DNA from: Agrocybe praecox
Taxonomy: Eukaryota > Basidiomycota > Agaricomycetes > Agaricales > Agrocybaceae
Reading direction: 5' to 3'
Assembly (NCBI GenBank): GCA_964017145.1
Contig: OZ024850.1
Location: 186,001-250,000 of the forward strand
DNA length: 64,000 bases
Below the pieces are notes generated by a model. It searched no databases, had not been told where the DNA came from, and saw only the letters and a program-made list of their open reading frames with translations. The position numbers were made by a program, and so were the translations under genes. Within the stretch, counting starts at the first letter, position 1. Each line of letters opens with the position of its first letter. Positions 40,979 through 53,700 of this stretch are shown here, piece after piece.

Positions 40979-42238
40979 ATGAAACGAAGCAGTGGCGGGG
41001 CAGCAGCGACTAACAACAGGAGGGAGAAGACCAAAGGTGCCAAGGGTGCCAAAGAAAGCGTGGATGACGCGAGTGACAATATGAACGCCGAGAATGCCGG
41101 ACAGCTACTTCCGTCTCGTACCACATTACAACCTACGCAGTCAGGCTCAACTCCTCACCACACCTTTGCGCAGAATGCCCCAACCCACATTATTCCCTCA
41201 TACCTGAGCTATGGCAACCAACAACAGCTGGGCGTAGGCACCAACAACGCGAACCCTTACGCTGGTGGCTTCTGTTACAACTTCAATTTTGATAACTTGG
41301 ATCTTGACGTCGACGTTTCAGATGTAAACTTCAGTGGGAATGGCAATGGTCTAGGGCTTAATAATGCCTTGTTTTGGCCACATAGCGTCTCAAATACTCA
41401 GAGTGGCACGATGAATTATCTGGCTGGCTATGTTGGCGATGAAAACACCCAGAGCAACAACTTCACGGCATCACAGGACACCTGGACGAACACTTGGGAG
41501 CATGGTGCGCACCACAGCAGCTATGGTTATACGCAACCAACTCATATGTTGGGTCAAACCAGTATGACTCCCACTCAGCCCGCTGATTTACACCAAATGT
41601 TGCCCTTCAGTCAGGATACCATGGGTTGTAAACCCCTTTTCAACATGGCCAACTACACCATCCCATACACAAACACTAGTAATAGCTACAACTCTGGCAA
41701 TATTAGCCAGAGTCCTTTCTCTCACACTCCAACTCAGAATTGGACGCCGGCGGCCGGCACTCAGACATTCACATTCGCACAGCCAAATTACACTCAGCTT
41801 ACACCCGCTGCCACCTTGGACGATCAATTGACCAACGGCTCCATAAGCCCTGCCATCTCCTCGACTCCAGCAACCCAGAATTCGACTCCACTGACCACCG
41901 GTAGTGCCCAATCTTTGCAATCACAAATTTCCACCCAACTTGCGCAGGGTGGAGCAACACCCACCACCGCTCTTGTCAACACATTGACTATCAAATCAAC
42001 ATCAACATCGGCAATCAACAAACCAACGCCAGCGACCAACAAACCTACGTCAGCACCTGTTGCCACCGTATCACAAACACAGTCTTCAACGAACTCACAA
42101 CCAATGTCGAGGAAACGAAAGACAAAGGCCATTCAGCAAGACATAGAGAAAAGTGGTTGTCCTCAGAGAAGAATCAAGGCACCGTTGAGGCCCAACGGTA
42201 CTCTTTTATCACCAGAGAAGGTATCAAAAAGAGGGTGA
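40979..42238 (+). CDS. Hypothetical low-complexity Asn/Thr/Ser/Gln-rich protein
   Basis: 419 residues if started at the ATG at 40979 (MKRSSGGAAATNNRREKTK). The N-terminus is basic and Lys/Gly-rich. Most of the protein is uncharged Asn/Thr/Ser/Gln/Pro sequence with one acidic patch (DNLDLDVDVSD). The C-terminus is strongly basic (SRKRKTKAIQ; CPQRRIKAPLRPNG), a plausible nuclear localisation or DNA-contact tail. No catalytic domain, signal peptide or membrane segment is seen. The composition suits a transcription-factor-like or disordered regulator, but that is inference. The frame stays open upstream to 40793 through the end of transposon L copy 2, so a longer chimeric start is possible. I chose 40979 because it is the first ATG after the transposon end. 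Confidence 0.65.
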   Translation: MKRSSGGAAATNNRREKTKGAKGAKESVDDASDNMNAENAGQLLPSRTTLQPTQSGSTPHHTFAQNAPTHIIPSYLSYGNQQQLGVGTNNANPYAGGFCYNFNFDNLDLDVDVSDVNFSGNGNGLGLNNALFWPHSVSNTQSGTMNYLAGYVGDENTQSNNFTASQDTWTNTWEHGAHHSSYGYTQPTHMLGQTSMTPTQPADLHQMLPFSQDTMGCKPLFNMANYTIPYTNTSNSYNSGNISQSPFSHTPTQNWTPAAGTQTFTFAQPNYTQLTPAATLDDQLTNGSISPAISSTPATQNSTPLTTGSAQSLQSQISTQLAQGGATPTTALVNTLTIKSTSTSAINKPTPATNKPTSAPVATVSQTQSSTNSQPMSRKRKTKAIQQDIEKSGCPQRRIKAPLRPNGTLLSPEKVSKRG

Positions 42239-43760
42239 TAGGAATCTTTACAGAATCTTTCATTATTTACAAGTTTCATACATGTATGTTCGAAATTTGA
42301 GTTGTAGCACGTTGTAGCACAAAAATGAATTAAAATTATCTTATTTTACAAAGTATGAAAATCAGGTGAAATTGTGTTAGTATTAAGAAGTTTTGAAGTT
42401 GTACTACGTGGTAGGAAAATATATAAAATTATTGTCTTGACTTAAAGTTACTTTGATGGCAAAAGGGAATCATGACATAACTCAGCTTACTAAATAAATT
42501 ATATAAGCTTCCAAATTCGAGCTCACCGTTATCAGCAATGAGCGGGATTGTTGACCGTTGTACAGAACAATGCCAAGGAGGTCTAGCCGCTGTTGCCTGC
42601 GACCCCAAATCAACGCGAAGGGGAGAACCCCCATTTGGCATGCTGACAAAGGTATTTCGGACAGCATGGATCAAAAAATGGCGAATGGCACCATTTTGGG
42701 TATATTCTGGATCAAAACTGCCATATTTAGCACCGTGACGTCTTACAAGCCAACGTTAAGCAAGCTTATAAGCTGAACGTTAACATTTGTATTCGTCTGG
42801 CTTGCAAGCCAGAAAAATCGTCTGTACATGTAGTATCTTATAATATTAATACAGTATTGACTGAGACGACGTCACTTTGCATTCGTCTAGTTTATTGCAA
42901 CATTTTCTTTCTTTTCTTGTTGATCTCGTCCTTCAATTGCGCTTCTATCTATGTTTTTTTTTTGCTGTTTTATGGATTGATTGGGTTGTTGTTTCGCTCG
43001 CATTTTGCGGTAATCTCTATTCGTATTTCTTGCTTGATTCGTCGCCTTTCTTATCTTGCGTTTTTATCTTTTATCCTATCTTCATATTATAACAGTACAG
43101 CGTGATATCACGACAAGAAATGTGTATTCACCACGTAACTTCACCTGTGATGAGCGTTGAATGTTGAACATTGGTATGCGTGAATTGTTAGATGACTCTT
43201 GTAGGAAATCGAGTAAACCCACCAAATTGAAATCCGTACTGGATTTTGCGGTATTATCACGTGTATAGCAGTATTGCGGAAATTGGAACACCCTCCGGTA
43301 AACAACATTCAGCTTGATCACGCCGACCACTGAAGTACTGACCGGTGATGTCTGCCGCAGCCGTAGCAGAAGGACTTCTGAATTTCTCGATCGCCGAATT
43401 CAAATTAAATATAGTGTGCTTGCCTATGGGAGGGCTTCAAACGAGGGAAGGGTTGGAAATCTAAGGATGAATTCTGGATCGTTATGCGTTTTGGTTAGTC
43501 ATTTTGTTATACTTCTCTGCTCTGAACGGCACTTGCTTCTTGGTATCATTCTCTCATGTACTTCATGTGCACGACTTCTTCCTTGGCTTTGTTCTCTTCC
43601 TCAGGCTCTTTACGAGTCGATACTTGATTGTTAAATAATGTCCCGCCATAATTGTATTTCTAGTCGATCTTTCATTCGACCCAATTATGTTTCTCGTGCT
43701 TTCTGTGACAAGAGTGACATGTTTATGCCTTAGAAAAATGACTTTATTTTCACGGACAGG
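42239..43760. other. Intergenic, nothing convincing
   Basis: AT-rich 3' flank to about 42,480, a small block at 42,540-42,740 open on both strands but without motifs, and short palindromes such as GGCTTGCAAGCC at 42,809. No gene is supported. Confidence 0.5.
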
Positions 43761-45080
43761 CCTTGATTAATGATTTCTCTGCGTATATAGGACGCCGTAG
43801 AACGTATCCCCGCCGGACTCTCTCTCCGTCTCATTCGCCTTCGCTTGTTCAGTCCGACATCGGCGGCCGTCCCTCCTCCACGTATGAATTAGTCAACCCC
43901 ATCTGCTCCAGCGCTTCCATCCCCCGTGGCTGTCCGCCCTCCCTGTCAGATACACATAGAACTTATGCTTATGGATCCCGTCTCCGCTCCACAATACCCA
44001 TGACTTTCAAGAACGCCCTGTACTCTCCCCTTTTTCTAACGTTCCTCGGCTGGTTTCTTTCGAGCATGCCACGGACTTCCTCTTTCCTCCTACCCCACTC
44101 ATTACATCACCATCTGTTTGTTCTTCTTTGACATTTTACGGACATCCCAAACTTGTATTAATACACCCATTACATCGTCGATCCAGTGTCCCTCTCCGTC
44201 CTCATTCTATACCGTCAACGTCCCGAACCCTCAGTTCATATATCCCTACTTCACACTGTTGCCTTCTGCTCGTCCTCTCTGTCTTCCCACATTCTAATAT
44301 AACATTCCACACGTTACTCTTGTGCATTTATCTTCCTTCAAGAGACCCTCATCGATCATCGATCATCCCTTGGTCTAACGTCGGAGCTCGCCAGTTTCTT
44401 TCTTCCAGCAATCACCCGGTCATGCACGATTGTGATTCGTATCTGCTGGTAAACGTTTCAACCAGCATCCCGCGTCTCCATCATCTATCTACTGTCGCTC
44501 TCAATGATTTATACACCCAGGCTTCTTCGTTCCCTGTCCCCCTCTCCTCTTTCATACATGTGCATGTCTATATGCCTGTCCATGTTCCACCTTCCTATCC
44601 ATCAAACTCACTCCCCTCATTTCATAGCCCTCCATTTCCTATGTTCAACGCTGAGAATACATCAATGTATCTATCACGGACTGCTCCGTACCCTGCTAAT
44701 TCCGATTAATCATTCCAATCTCCCTCCTTCATATATACATCCGTCCATCCCTTGTCCCTGTCGGCCCTCTTTCTACCAGACACCCACATACGTCAAGCTT
44801 ATACGTCTTTAATGCTCTTTTTCCTTAAATGTCCAATCCTCTTGTTTCAGCTTCCCACTTTCACTTCCCCTTCCGCTCATCCTCTTTACTATCCCCTGAC
44901 CCATTTGTCCTGTATCAACTCTTATTCCTGCTCTGAGTGACTCTCGATTATCACATACCGTTGAATTGTCAAAGGTCAAATTAACTGATAAGTGGTAGAG
45001 ACATCGAACGAATGGATGAAATGATTCGAAACCGAGAGGAAAAATAGTACAAAGCCCCTAGTTCGTAGAAAAGAAAAGGA
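43761..45080. repeat. Pyrimidine-rich repeat DNA
   Basis: Plus strand dominated by C and T with many TCC, CTT and ATCCATCC-like words. Long open frames are rich in Ser/Leu/Phe/Pro and lack domains. It has the look of the opposite-strand counterpart of the purine-rich repeats at 46-47 kb. No gene is called. Confidence 0.5.
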
Positions 45081-47745
45081 AGTGAGGGATGAATTGGTTG
45101 ATCAAGCTGAGGGGTACACTGAATAAGAAGGCCAACTGCGATTATGGAGCAAGGAGGGAGGAAATAAAAGTGCCAAGTCGACGGAGCCGAAAAGCCATCG
45201 CAAAGCAAGCAGGGAGTCTGGCAGACAAAGGAATTTCCAAAGTGATAATTGAATAACCAAACGTTGAAACACTTGAGCATCGTGGATAGAAGAAAAGAAA
45301 AGCAAAAAGTCTACGAAAAAAGGAAAATATAAACAAGTCGGAAAGAGCGGATTGGTGATTGATTGGTCTAAGTTAAACAAAGAGGACCAGAGCGTGAAAA
45401 TAACAAAGATGGAAAACAAATGGGATGGAGACTTGAGCAAAAAAGAAACATGAAAGATCCACTGTGGAACCGGGGAAGGAATCGAAACGGACCAGAAAAT
45501 AAGCAAGGAACGAGGCAGATAGCGAGCGCAATAAAGAGGAGTGAAAGAGTGAAAGTTAAAAATCATTATGGATAGAAACCAGAGAGGGGGATCAAAGGAA
45601 AGAAACGCGAACGAGTCTGCTGCCAGACTAAACCAACTGAAAAGCAACCGAGGAATGGCGCAAATAGCGAGCACAATAACGAGAATTGAAATTTTGAAAG
45701 ACCTAAGGCCAAAATAATGATAATCAAATATGCAGATAGAACAAGAAGAAAATGCGAAAGAGGAAAAAGAACAAGGAAAAACAGACGAGCGCAGCCACAG
45801 AGCTACTTCTTATACATTCCTAACTCGACATGCCTGTCCACCACCGAGATCTCTAGATCAGATGACAATCATAACAAGAGAGAGATAGGAATGAAAACGA
45901 GAAAGAGTCCCGCAGGGAATAGCTTGAAACAGAGCAGACGAAAGAGAGCCAGAGCCAGGCAGTAATGTCAGTGCTCATGAGGGGCGGGGAACGCGCTATA
46001 ATGCGTGCCCAGCTTGGACGGAAAAAAAAAGACGAAGAAATGAGGGAAGCGACTGTGTCGCATGAGGTAGGAAAAAGGCAGGAGCACGCTAGAAATAAGC
46101 GCAAAACGACTCGGACGGAGTCGAAGCGCCGGAGAGCTGAAAGCAGAGAGTCTTGGGGAAAGATAGATGAGTAAAGTGTAGAGACGAGAGTGAACATAAG
46201 CGGAAGGTGGTTGAATGTGGACGGGTGTGCATGGATGCATGTGTATCGCAGGAGGGTGGATATGGACAGTGGGAGGGGTTTGCGGATGCGGTCGACGACG
46301 ACAACGACGAGTTGGGACGGGCCGAGGAATGCTCGTACATAAAGATGGAGTGCGAGGATGATCGATGAGCGCTGAGCGCTTGAGCAACAATGATACGGAC
46401 CACTACTTGGTCAGTGGAGAGAAGTCCGACGTGGGGAGAATAAGTGGAGGACGATGAAATAGGTAGAATTGCATCTCGCATGAGGGCGGAGGAAGACCGC
46501 GGCATTTTCGAAGGAAACCAGCAAGTAACGTAGGGCTGACGAACGAGGCTTGAAGAAAGAGAAAGCTAGATGTGTGAAGGCGAGAGCAATGTGTAACACT
46601 GAGCAGCGGATACGATGGTAAATGGTTGGGTGCGTGAATTAATGTATTTGGGATACCGTGGCACCGTGAACGTGGATTAGAATGCATACATGGATGTATG
46701 TTGAAGGAGGATATGGACGCATGGATGAGATCCGGGCGGGGTTGAATTCAACAGTGTCGATGACGAAACATTGATGGGGGTTGCGTGTATATGGTTGATG
46801 GAGGATTTGGTGGAGGTATCGTTAATATGGATGATACAGCGCAGACCGTGCGCGTGGATGTCTGAGGTTATAGAAGGAGCAAGAGCGGGAAGACTGTGTC
46901 GCGTAAAGTAGGAGGAAGACCACGGCATGTTCCAATGAAACCTCCAGGCAAAGTTGAAGCGGTTTAGGGACGAGGAACGATATGCGAAGGCGAGAGTAAT
47001 GTGGGGAAGGGCGTGTGTGCCACTGGATATTTGTCGACCAGCGAATACTATGATGGAAGACCAGCTAGGTTGAATGATGAAAAATAGAACGTGGACGGCC
47101 TGAATGCATATGTAAATCGCTGTGTATCGAAGAGAGAGGGAAAACAGGGACAGCGGATGGAAGGATGCATGCAGGAAGATACGTTGATGGAGCCTGTGGA
47201 TGCGGTTGAGGAGGGCTATGACGATGATGATAATGAGTGGCGGGGTACGGCATACTTGTACATCGAGGGACGTCCGATGTTGGAGAAAACAAACAGAGGA
47301 GAATAAAATAGGGCGTAAAAGGGCGTTTGCTTAAAGAGCCAAGCGGTGGACAAGGTGCGTGATGCGGTGCGTGTGCAGGAGGGAAGGTTCTTTGAGTGCG
47401 GAGAGAGCCGAGATAGAGGGAGCCTGGAAGAGGTTGGGAGGAGGAAGGGGGAAACGGGATAAGGTGCATGGGTGTTATAGTTTCTTGCATGATTTCGGGA
47501 GGGATGCTAGCAAGTCGGGTCACGCTGGACGTGGTTGGTTGGTTGGTTCTGGGTTTGTGGTGAAGCGAATGTGGACCTTGGAAGTGAGCAGCGATGGTGT
47601 CTGTGGAGAACGGCGGATCATTAGCGAGTCAGAATAATGTACAGGCAAGATAAGTACGTACCTAATGGGATCCAATAACAAATTGAATAGTCAGCGTGTG
47701 CCTACGAGAGCGAGGAAGATGAAGAGGACGGTCGTGGTGGTGACA
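45081..47745. repeat. Segmental duplication, arm A
   Basis: Direct, colinear match to about 59,680-62,330 (offset close to 14.6 kb). Near 45,450-45,880 versus 60,125-60,530 the two read at roughly 90% identity by eye. The plus strand is purine-rich. It includes repeated subunits of about 0.4 kb (46.37, 46.80 and 47.25 kb) with GGAGAATAA...GATGAAAT and GGCATGTTC...AGGCGAGAGTAATGTG landmarks. Confidence 0.82.
46990..47640 (-). pseudogene. Dual-specificity-phosphatase-like first-exon relic (arm A)
   Basis: On the minus strand, after a CTCCACAG-type acceptor, the sequence reads through IPPEIMQETITPMHLIPFPP and LPGSLYLGSL, then (in another frame) THRITH-like sequence. It is homologous to the 5' part of the phosphatase at 56,471-57,180. 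The catalytic HCX5R part is absent. Similar relics are at 61,930-62,235 and 63,000-63,190. Confidence 0.55.
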
Positions 47746-48245
47746 AACAGAGGATTGCGAATACACGTACGCGACGACCAGGAAATAATAATGGTGCCAG
47801 ATCGATAATTGAGGCAGGCCGAGAAGAAGAGCAAGCAAAAAAGGAATACCAGTAAAACAGGAAAGTTTGGAGTACACCTGAATGGAATGTTCATTCAGAA
47901 AAGCGTCAAACCGCCAAAAGGATGCGCAGAAAATAAGCAAGGCAGCTAATGAATGTTACAAGTATCCTAAAAAAAGAAAAGAGAGAGAAAATTGAAAGAG
48001 GTCAACAGCGAATAGCATAAAGGAAAGCAGACGAAATGAAACCAGACCAAAGCTCAATCGAAAGGAAACCAAGTTGGAACGGACGAAAGAGGACAGACGG
48101 GCGTAGTATTTCTGACCCATCCACATCCAACCACCAAAGCTTCTCCGCCTTCGAGACCTCCAGAAGGTATCAATTCAGAGTCCTTGGGACGTTTCAAGCT
48201 CGTAGCTGGCGGCGCTGCTTGTTGGTCGTCGATCGGAACAAAGCC
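47746..48245. repeat. Purine-rich unit also found at 57.3-57.86 and 63.25-63.80 kb
   Basis: Shared landmarks in order: GATTGCGAATACACGTACGCGACG, GCCAGATCGA, GGCCGAGAAGA, AAACCGCCAAAAG-type sequence, AACGGACGAAAGA, ending in AACCACCAAAGC and CGTTGGTCGTC-like sequence before the GGGGGTTCGAATTC block. No gene. Confidence 0.65.
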
Positions 48246-48415
48246 ATTATGATTTAGGGGGTTCGAATTCGAGTCAAGTTGATCCGCACGTGATTCCTTT
48301 TTAAAGACGCGTCGCAAACGCGTCTTTCTCTGCCGAATCCGGAACCCCAAAAACGCAACACGTGTGCGTCAACTTTACGCGAATTCGAACCCCCTGAATG
48401 GCTTTGTTTCGACCG
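48246..48415. repeat. Small inverted-repeat element around GGGGGTTCGAATTCG
   Basis: Arms of about 37 bp (AGGGGGTTCGAATTCGAGTC... and ...ACGCGAATTCGAACCCCCT) surround a centre with GACGCGTCGCAAACGCGTC. It marks the point where minus-oriented repeat units on the left meet plus-oriented ones on the right. Single arms recur at 57,868, 63,805 and, diverged, 54,540. Confidence 0.7.
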
Positions 48416-50240
48416 ACGACGACCAACGAAGGCGCTCCCAGCAAAGAGCTTGAAATGTCCCAAGGAATCTGAATCGATACGTATATGTATATCTCTATGG
48501 TTTAAAGGCTTTTGTGGAGAGGATTCCATCTGCGTCTGTTTTAACTTTTCGCTCGTCCTCTTCACTGCGCCCTCTTTCGATGATTGTTTCAACCTTCAGA
48601 TTCTCGCTTTAAGGGTCAGTCTCCCGAATGGCTCCTTGATATCCTTCCAGTCTCTTTTATATTCTTTCAATCTGACGCTTCCTCACCTTCTTTCTTCATG
48701 ACCATTTTTGTCACCGCTTCTGCTTTCCTTCACGCTATTCGAACGCTGTTGGCCCCTTTCGTGTCTTTCTTTTTCTGGGTCACTTTCGCTATGATTATTT
48801 CAATATTCTGTATTTCAATCTTTGTCATTATACTTGCTATCTGCATGGTACCTTGCTTGTTTCCTCCTCTATTTCAACCTCCGATTTGCCGGTTCAACGC
48901 TATGTTGAACGAACATTCCCTTTGGTGCTCTGCCCGGCTTTCGTGGGGTCGCTTTCATTGCTGCCTTGCTCGATCTATTGGCTCCTGTATCCATTTCTTT
49001 TGCTTCCTCTGCGACTCAGTCACTTTCGGACCCTTTAATGTGGTGCACCGTGCCATGACCAATGTCCATGTGGCTCTGTCCGACTGGTTTTCTCTTTTGT
49101 TGGTTTCCCCGCTCTTCCAGCTTTCTGTCTGTGTTTTGGTTTTCCTGCTTTCCTTCGTATTTCCTTTCTCTTATACAAAATGATTGCTTAAAGACTCGTT
49201 TTTAACTTTGTCCCCTGATTATTTGCCGTTACTTTTCGATCCCTTCAGTCCCACACTTTTTGATCCTTCTTCCTCCATGACCACTGTTCCTTTTGTTATC
49301 CCTTGAGTCATGTTCTCCAACCCCTTTTTGTGTCCACCCACTTCGATCAATTAGTTCTTCCCTCGCTTTTGATCCATTTAACCTGGCAGCAGTTGTCGTT
49401 TTTATGCTCTAACCTTTGTACATCTTTTGTTCACGTCGTCGCTCTTTCTGACTTCCATTTGCCATTATCTATTTCGGTGTTTCTGTGTCATTACCGTTTC
49501 ATCCCTCGTGTCTAACACATTGGCCTCCCTTCGCCTTCTAGTACTCTCCATCGCGCTTGTGCATACTTGGGGAAGTTCTCTTATTCCTATTCCCTCCTCA
49601 TTTTCCCATCACTGGATGCGTGTCTTACTCTGATTTTATCTGGTCCTTATTCGTTTTCGTTTCTCTCCGATTGCAATGTTTTCTATATGATTCATATGAT
49701 TTGTTATACTTTCAAACGGAACAATTTGTGCCCTCTTTTTCATAGTCGATGTCCGCATTGCTCTTATCGGGAGATGGTTGTATTCCTGCCCTTTGTTTTT
49801 GGACCTGATTCTCTTTGCATCTCTTCCTGTTTCATATCCAGCGCCTTCATTGAATCTCTTGGGATGTCATGCTCGTTGGATTATCATCTGTTGTACCGGC
49901 CGCCTTCTTGAGCATCTGTTATAGAGTCAGTGTGCTCGTCTTTCTCAGCCGTACCAGATTTCGGTGGCTCAGCTCTGTTCGCCCATCTTTATTTGGCTCT
50001 CTCGCCATATTCACTGGCTCTTCGTTCAAGGCCCAGTTTTATTATTTTTCATCGACGAAGAGGTTATAGCCTTTGGGCCCCACTCTTGGCCCTAAACTCG
50101 AAGCAGTATCCCGACTCTGAAGGAGTCCAAGTTGATCTGACATTCTACATTCAGGATGCTGGGTCTGTCCCTCATCCCATTTCATTCTTGCAGCAGTTTC
50201 TTTTGTCCTCCACACCCACTCTCAGATCTCGCCCTTAGTT
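48416..50240. repeat. Pyrimidine-rich repeat DNA, inverted relative to the purine-rich units
   Basis: C/T-rich plus strand. The segment at 48,820-48,960 (CTTGCTATCTGCATGGTACC, TTGAACGAACATTCCC) aligns with the reverse complement of 60,000-60,190. Open frames encode Phe/Leu/Ser-rich sequence with apparent membrane segments, but no consistent frame survives between copies, so no gene is called. Confidence 0.55.
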
Positions 50241-50725
50241 TTATGCTGTGAGTCCCATGGACTTCCGAGCTAATAGTAAGGTTTATGTTCTCTAAGACGA
50301 TTACAAGTTACAACTTGCAGCGGCACCAAGAGCAGATACAATCAAAGCAGTAAACTAAAGAAATCATTACGAAAATACTGAGGCATACAACATCATGGAG
50401 TGAAACAGCATAAAATGGGGGATTACGATTTCTGGAGGGCAGGATGCCCTGGTGAAGGTGTGTCAAATGAGAAAGAACAAAAGAAAAAAACCAGGTTCAC
50501 ACACACCTGTTGCATGTTTGTTTACCTGTCATTTTAGGTTTTTCTGTGCTTCAACATTGAGGACCTATATGCACAGATGATTTTTTATTTTTCTGCATGT
50601 CATCTTTGATATTATACAAGTATGTAAAGCTACAACTACAAATACAATCTGTTAAATAAATAATAGAACAATTTATTAGTTACTGTGTACATTACATAGT
50701 TATAAAGCTCACACCTTATGCTGTG
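50241..50725. other. 3' flank of the NLR gene
   Basis: AT-rich sequence downstream of the minus-strand stop codon at 50726. ACACACACCTGTTGC is the only notable feature. An AATAAA-like motif lies near 50,655 (TTAAATAAATAATAG), on the wrong strand to be informative. Nothing else is seen. Confidence 0.45.
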
Positions 50726-53700
50726 CTAAGAGTTTTGCTTGATGTTTGTGATCTTCTCCTCAAGAGCTTCAGCTTCACCAATATGATCCAATTTTCTGTA
50801 TGTGCGTACAAGGGCCTTCATGGTTTTCAGTGTATTTGGATGAGATGCTCCCAATACATGAAGGCATTTTTCCATGGCTTGTATTTGGAGTGACTGCGCT
50901 TTTTGCCATAGGCCTTGGTTTTGATATGTATTAGCCAAATTTGACATAATGACAAGAGTAGAAGGATGATTCTCTCCAAGAATTTCCTTTCTTTTTTCCA
51001 TTACTATGAGCTGCAGTCCTTCTGCTTTCTGCCATAGGCCTTGGTTTTGATATGTAAGAGCCAAATTTGACATAATGACAAGAGTATCAGGATGATTCTC
51101 TCCAAGAATTTCCTTTCTTTTTTCCATTACTATGAGCTGCAGTCCTTCTGCTTTCTGCCATAGGCCTTGGTTTTGATATGTAAGAGCCAAATTTGACATA
51201 ATGACAAGAGTAGAAGGATGATTCTCTCCAAGAATTTCCTTTCTTTTTTCCATTACTATGAGCTGCAGTCCTTCTGCTTTCTGCCATAGGCCTTGGTTTC
51301 GATATGTATTAGCCAAATTTGACATAATGGCAAGAGTATCAGGATGATTCTCTCCAAGAATTTCCTTTCTTTTTTCCATTACTATGAGCTGCAGTCCTTC
51401 TGCTTTCTGCCATAGGCCTTGGTTTTGATATGTAAGAGCCAAATTGGACATAATGCCAAGAGTAGAAGGATGATTCTCTTCCAAAAAATTCTTCTGCTTG
51501 TAAAAAGCTGTCTCCCAGAATAATACAGCCTCTTTGTAGTATCCTTGTGTTTGGCAAAGAAATCCCAAATTATGCAAAACTTGAACATCACATTCTTCCA
51601 AATGTTCTACAACCTTTGAATATAGGTGTTGAATATGTAGCCATACATTATGTTGGTATTTATGAGTATGTTCATTGTATTCATTCGGAATTGAAAAACT
51701 AAGAATTGAAAAAACACATTTCTGCATTAATTTCTCATCTTTTCCCAATATGTCCCTTCCCCATTGCTGTACAAGTGGATGAATTCTGTATATACTTTTT
51801 AGGTTTTGTTCAAAATGGAATTCAATCAGGGAATAAGCTTGAAGTTTTGAAATAATTTCCTGGAATGCTTGGAGGCTCCAAGATAATTTTTCTGCTCCAA
51901 AATGGCTCATAAGATGCTTGACCTTTTTTTGCACAATAGTATCATCTATTTCAGTCTGTGCCAATGCAGCCTTTTCAAATATTTCCTCTGAAATCCCTTC
52001 ATGTTGCAAAAGTGAGCAAATTTGCAAAAAGCACCGTGCAGAATCATCAAGCCTATCATAGCTCATTTTCCAAGTGGCATAAATTGCAATATCTTTACTT
52101 TGGATTGTTTCCAAGTGGAGAATGTAATTCCGCTGCTGCTGATGAAATGAATAATACTTGGGTAATGAAAACTTGGTCCAAGAAATATAAGCACCAGCAT
52201 GAGAAATAGCCAAAGCAAGGTATCCAAGTTCCTAAAATATAAGAAATTGGATTATGAATTATATATTTAAATGATTTCAAAATTTACCTGAACAATTAAT
52301 CTGGCTTGTATCTGGTTTTCTGCATTTGCTTCCTTTTTAGCCAAATTCAAAAGAAGGTTTACAGCTTCATCTTCAATCAAATTCCCAACAGCCACATCTC
52401 CATCCTGAGTAGCATAAAAAGTGCAGACTTCATGATTGCGTGTTGTGATAATAATGTTTCCTTTTTTAGGCAGAAATGAGCCCAGCTTCAAAGTAACTTC
52501 ATCTGCATTATCAATCACAAGAAGCCAATTGCTTCCTGTCTGGCTTGCAAGCCATCTGGGAATTTGTTCGGCAGACAATTTTAAAGCTTCTGGGGAAAGA
52601 GATTCAAGATCTGCTTTGAGAGTAGCCTCATTGCTGCCATCAACATAAAACACCTCAGAAAAGCTAAAATGTAAAGAATAAAATAAAATCAGAATAAACA
52701 CAATATAAGCAAACTTAGACCATACAGATTTAATGCCTTTACGAATTGGAAGGCAATCTGGCTCTTTCCAGACCCACCAAGGCCTTCCAAAACAAAAATA
52801 TGCTGTTCAACATTGGCATTCTTGAAGAATTTTGCCATCTTGTTCAGAATATCTCTTCTGCCTGTAAAAGATGGCACTGGAGAAGGACAAGGCTTCCTTC
52901 TGAGGTTTTGAACCTGAACTTGTGCAGCTCTTGGGGCAGCTACATTAAAAAAATAAAGAAGTTTTCAAAAAATGGAAAAAATGCACTATACCTAATTGCT
53001 CAACAGTGGGCTGTGCTCTTTGAGACCTAAGCACAGAAACCACATTTGACAATTTGTCTTGAGTCTCCTGCTTTTTCATATACTGAGTTGTATGAGCTTG
53101 GATAATGCCCAGACTTTCCCATTGAGACAGCTGTCTGCTTTGCAAGCCTTGATCAACATTGAAACGGAAATAAGTCTCTGGAATGTTTGCAAAGCGATGC
53201 AAAAGCTCTTGATGTGTGCGCTCACAGTCCATAGTCATAGACTTAAGCATATCAATAACATTTACTGGGATCATTCTTCCCAAGAATCCAGGTTTCTCGA
53301 TCTGAATAATAGCAGGCAGGCCAGTCCCTAAGCTCACCAAGCACTGCAAAGGACGGTTTGGAAAAAGCGAGTTGGCCTCGTTCAGGACCAGGACACAAGG
53401 GTTATTATGTCCCATCCCACCGTCAACATATGCTTGGTTCCGTCCAATCTCAATGCGCTTAAAAACAGTAGGGGTAGCAGATGTTGCCCGAGCAGCCTCC
53501 CATATTGTGCAGGTCAAAGAAGTCTCGCGAGGAGACTCATAGGATCTGAAGAGTACCGGAATATCCATGTTACTCGTGTTCCGAGCACATACAAAGCTAT
53601 GACATGCACAACTCAGTTTAAAATATACTCAAGGTTGAATTAGGCCTGAGGAAACGCACGTTCGACATGTCCTAGATTCATTGCTTTCCACCAAAGGAGC

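Noticed and set aside
43763..44131. Small gene at 43.8 kb
   Set aside because: Ser/Pro-rich frame in C/T-rich DNA, no conserved motif, no splice or promoter support.
45102..45674. 190-codon hydrophobic frame on the minus strand
   Set aside because: The same kind of frame in the duplicate at 60.1 kb is shifted and shortened by indels, so it is not under coding constraint.
48246..48415. GGTTCGAATTC as a tRNA-like B box of a SINE
   Set aside because: One motif only; no A box at the expected spacing and no poly-A or T tail.
48584..49183. 199-codon Phe/Leu-rich frame resembling a membrane protein
   Set aside because: Explained by pyrimidine-rich composition; homologous repeat copies do not preserve the frame.
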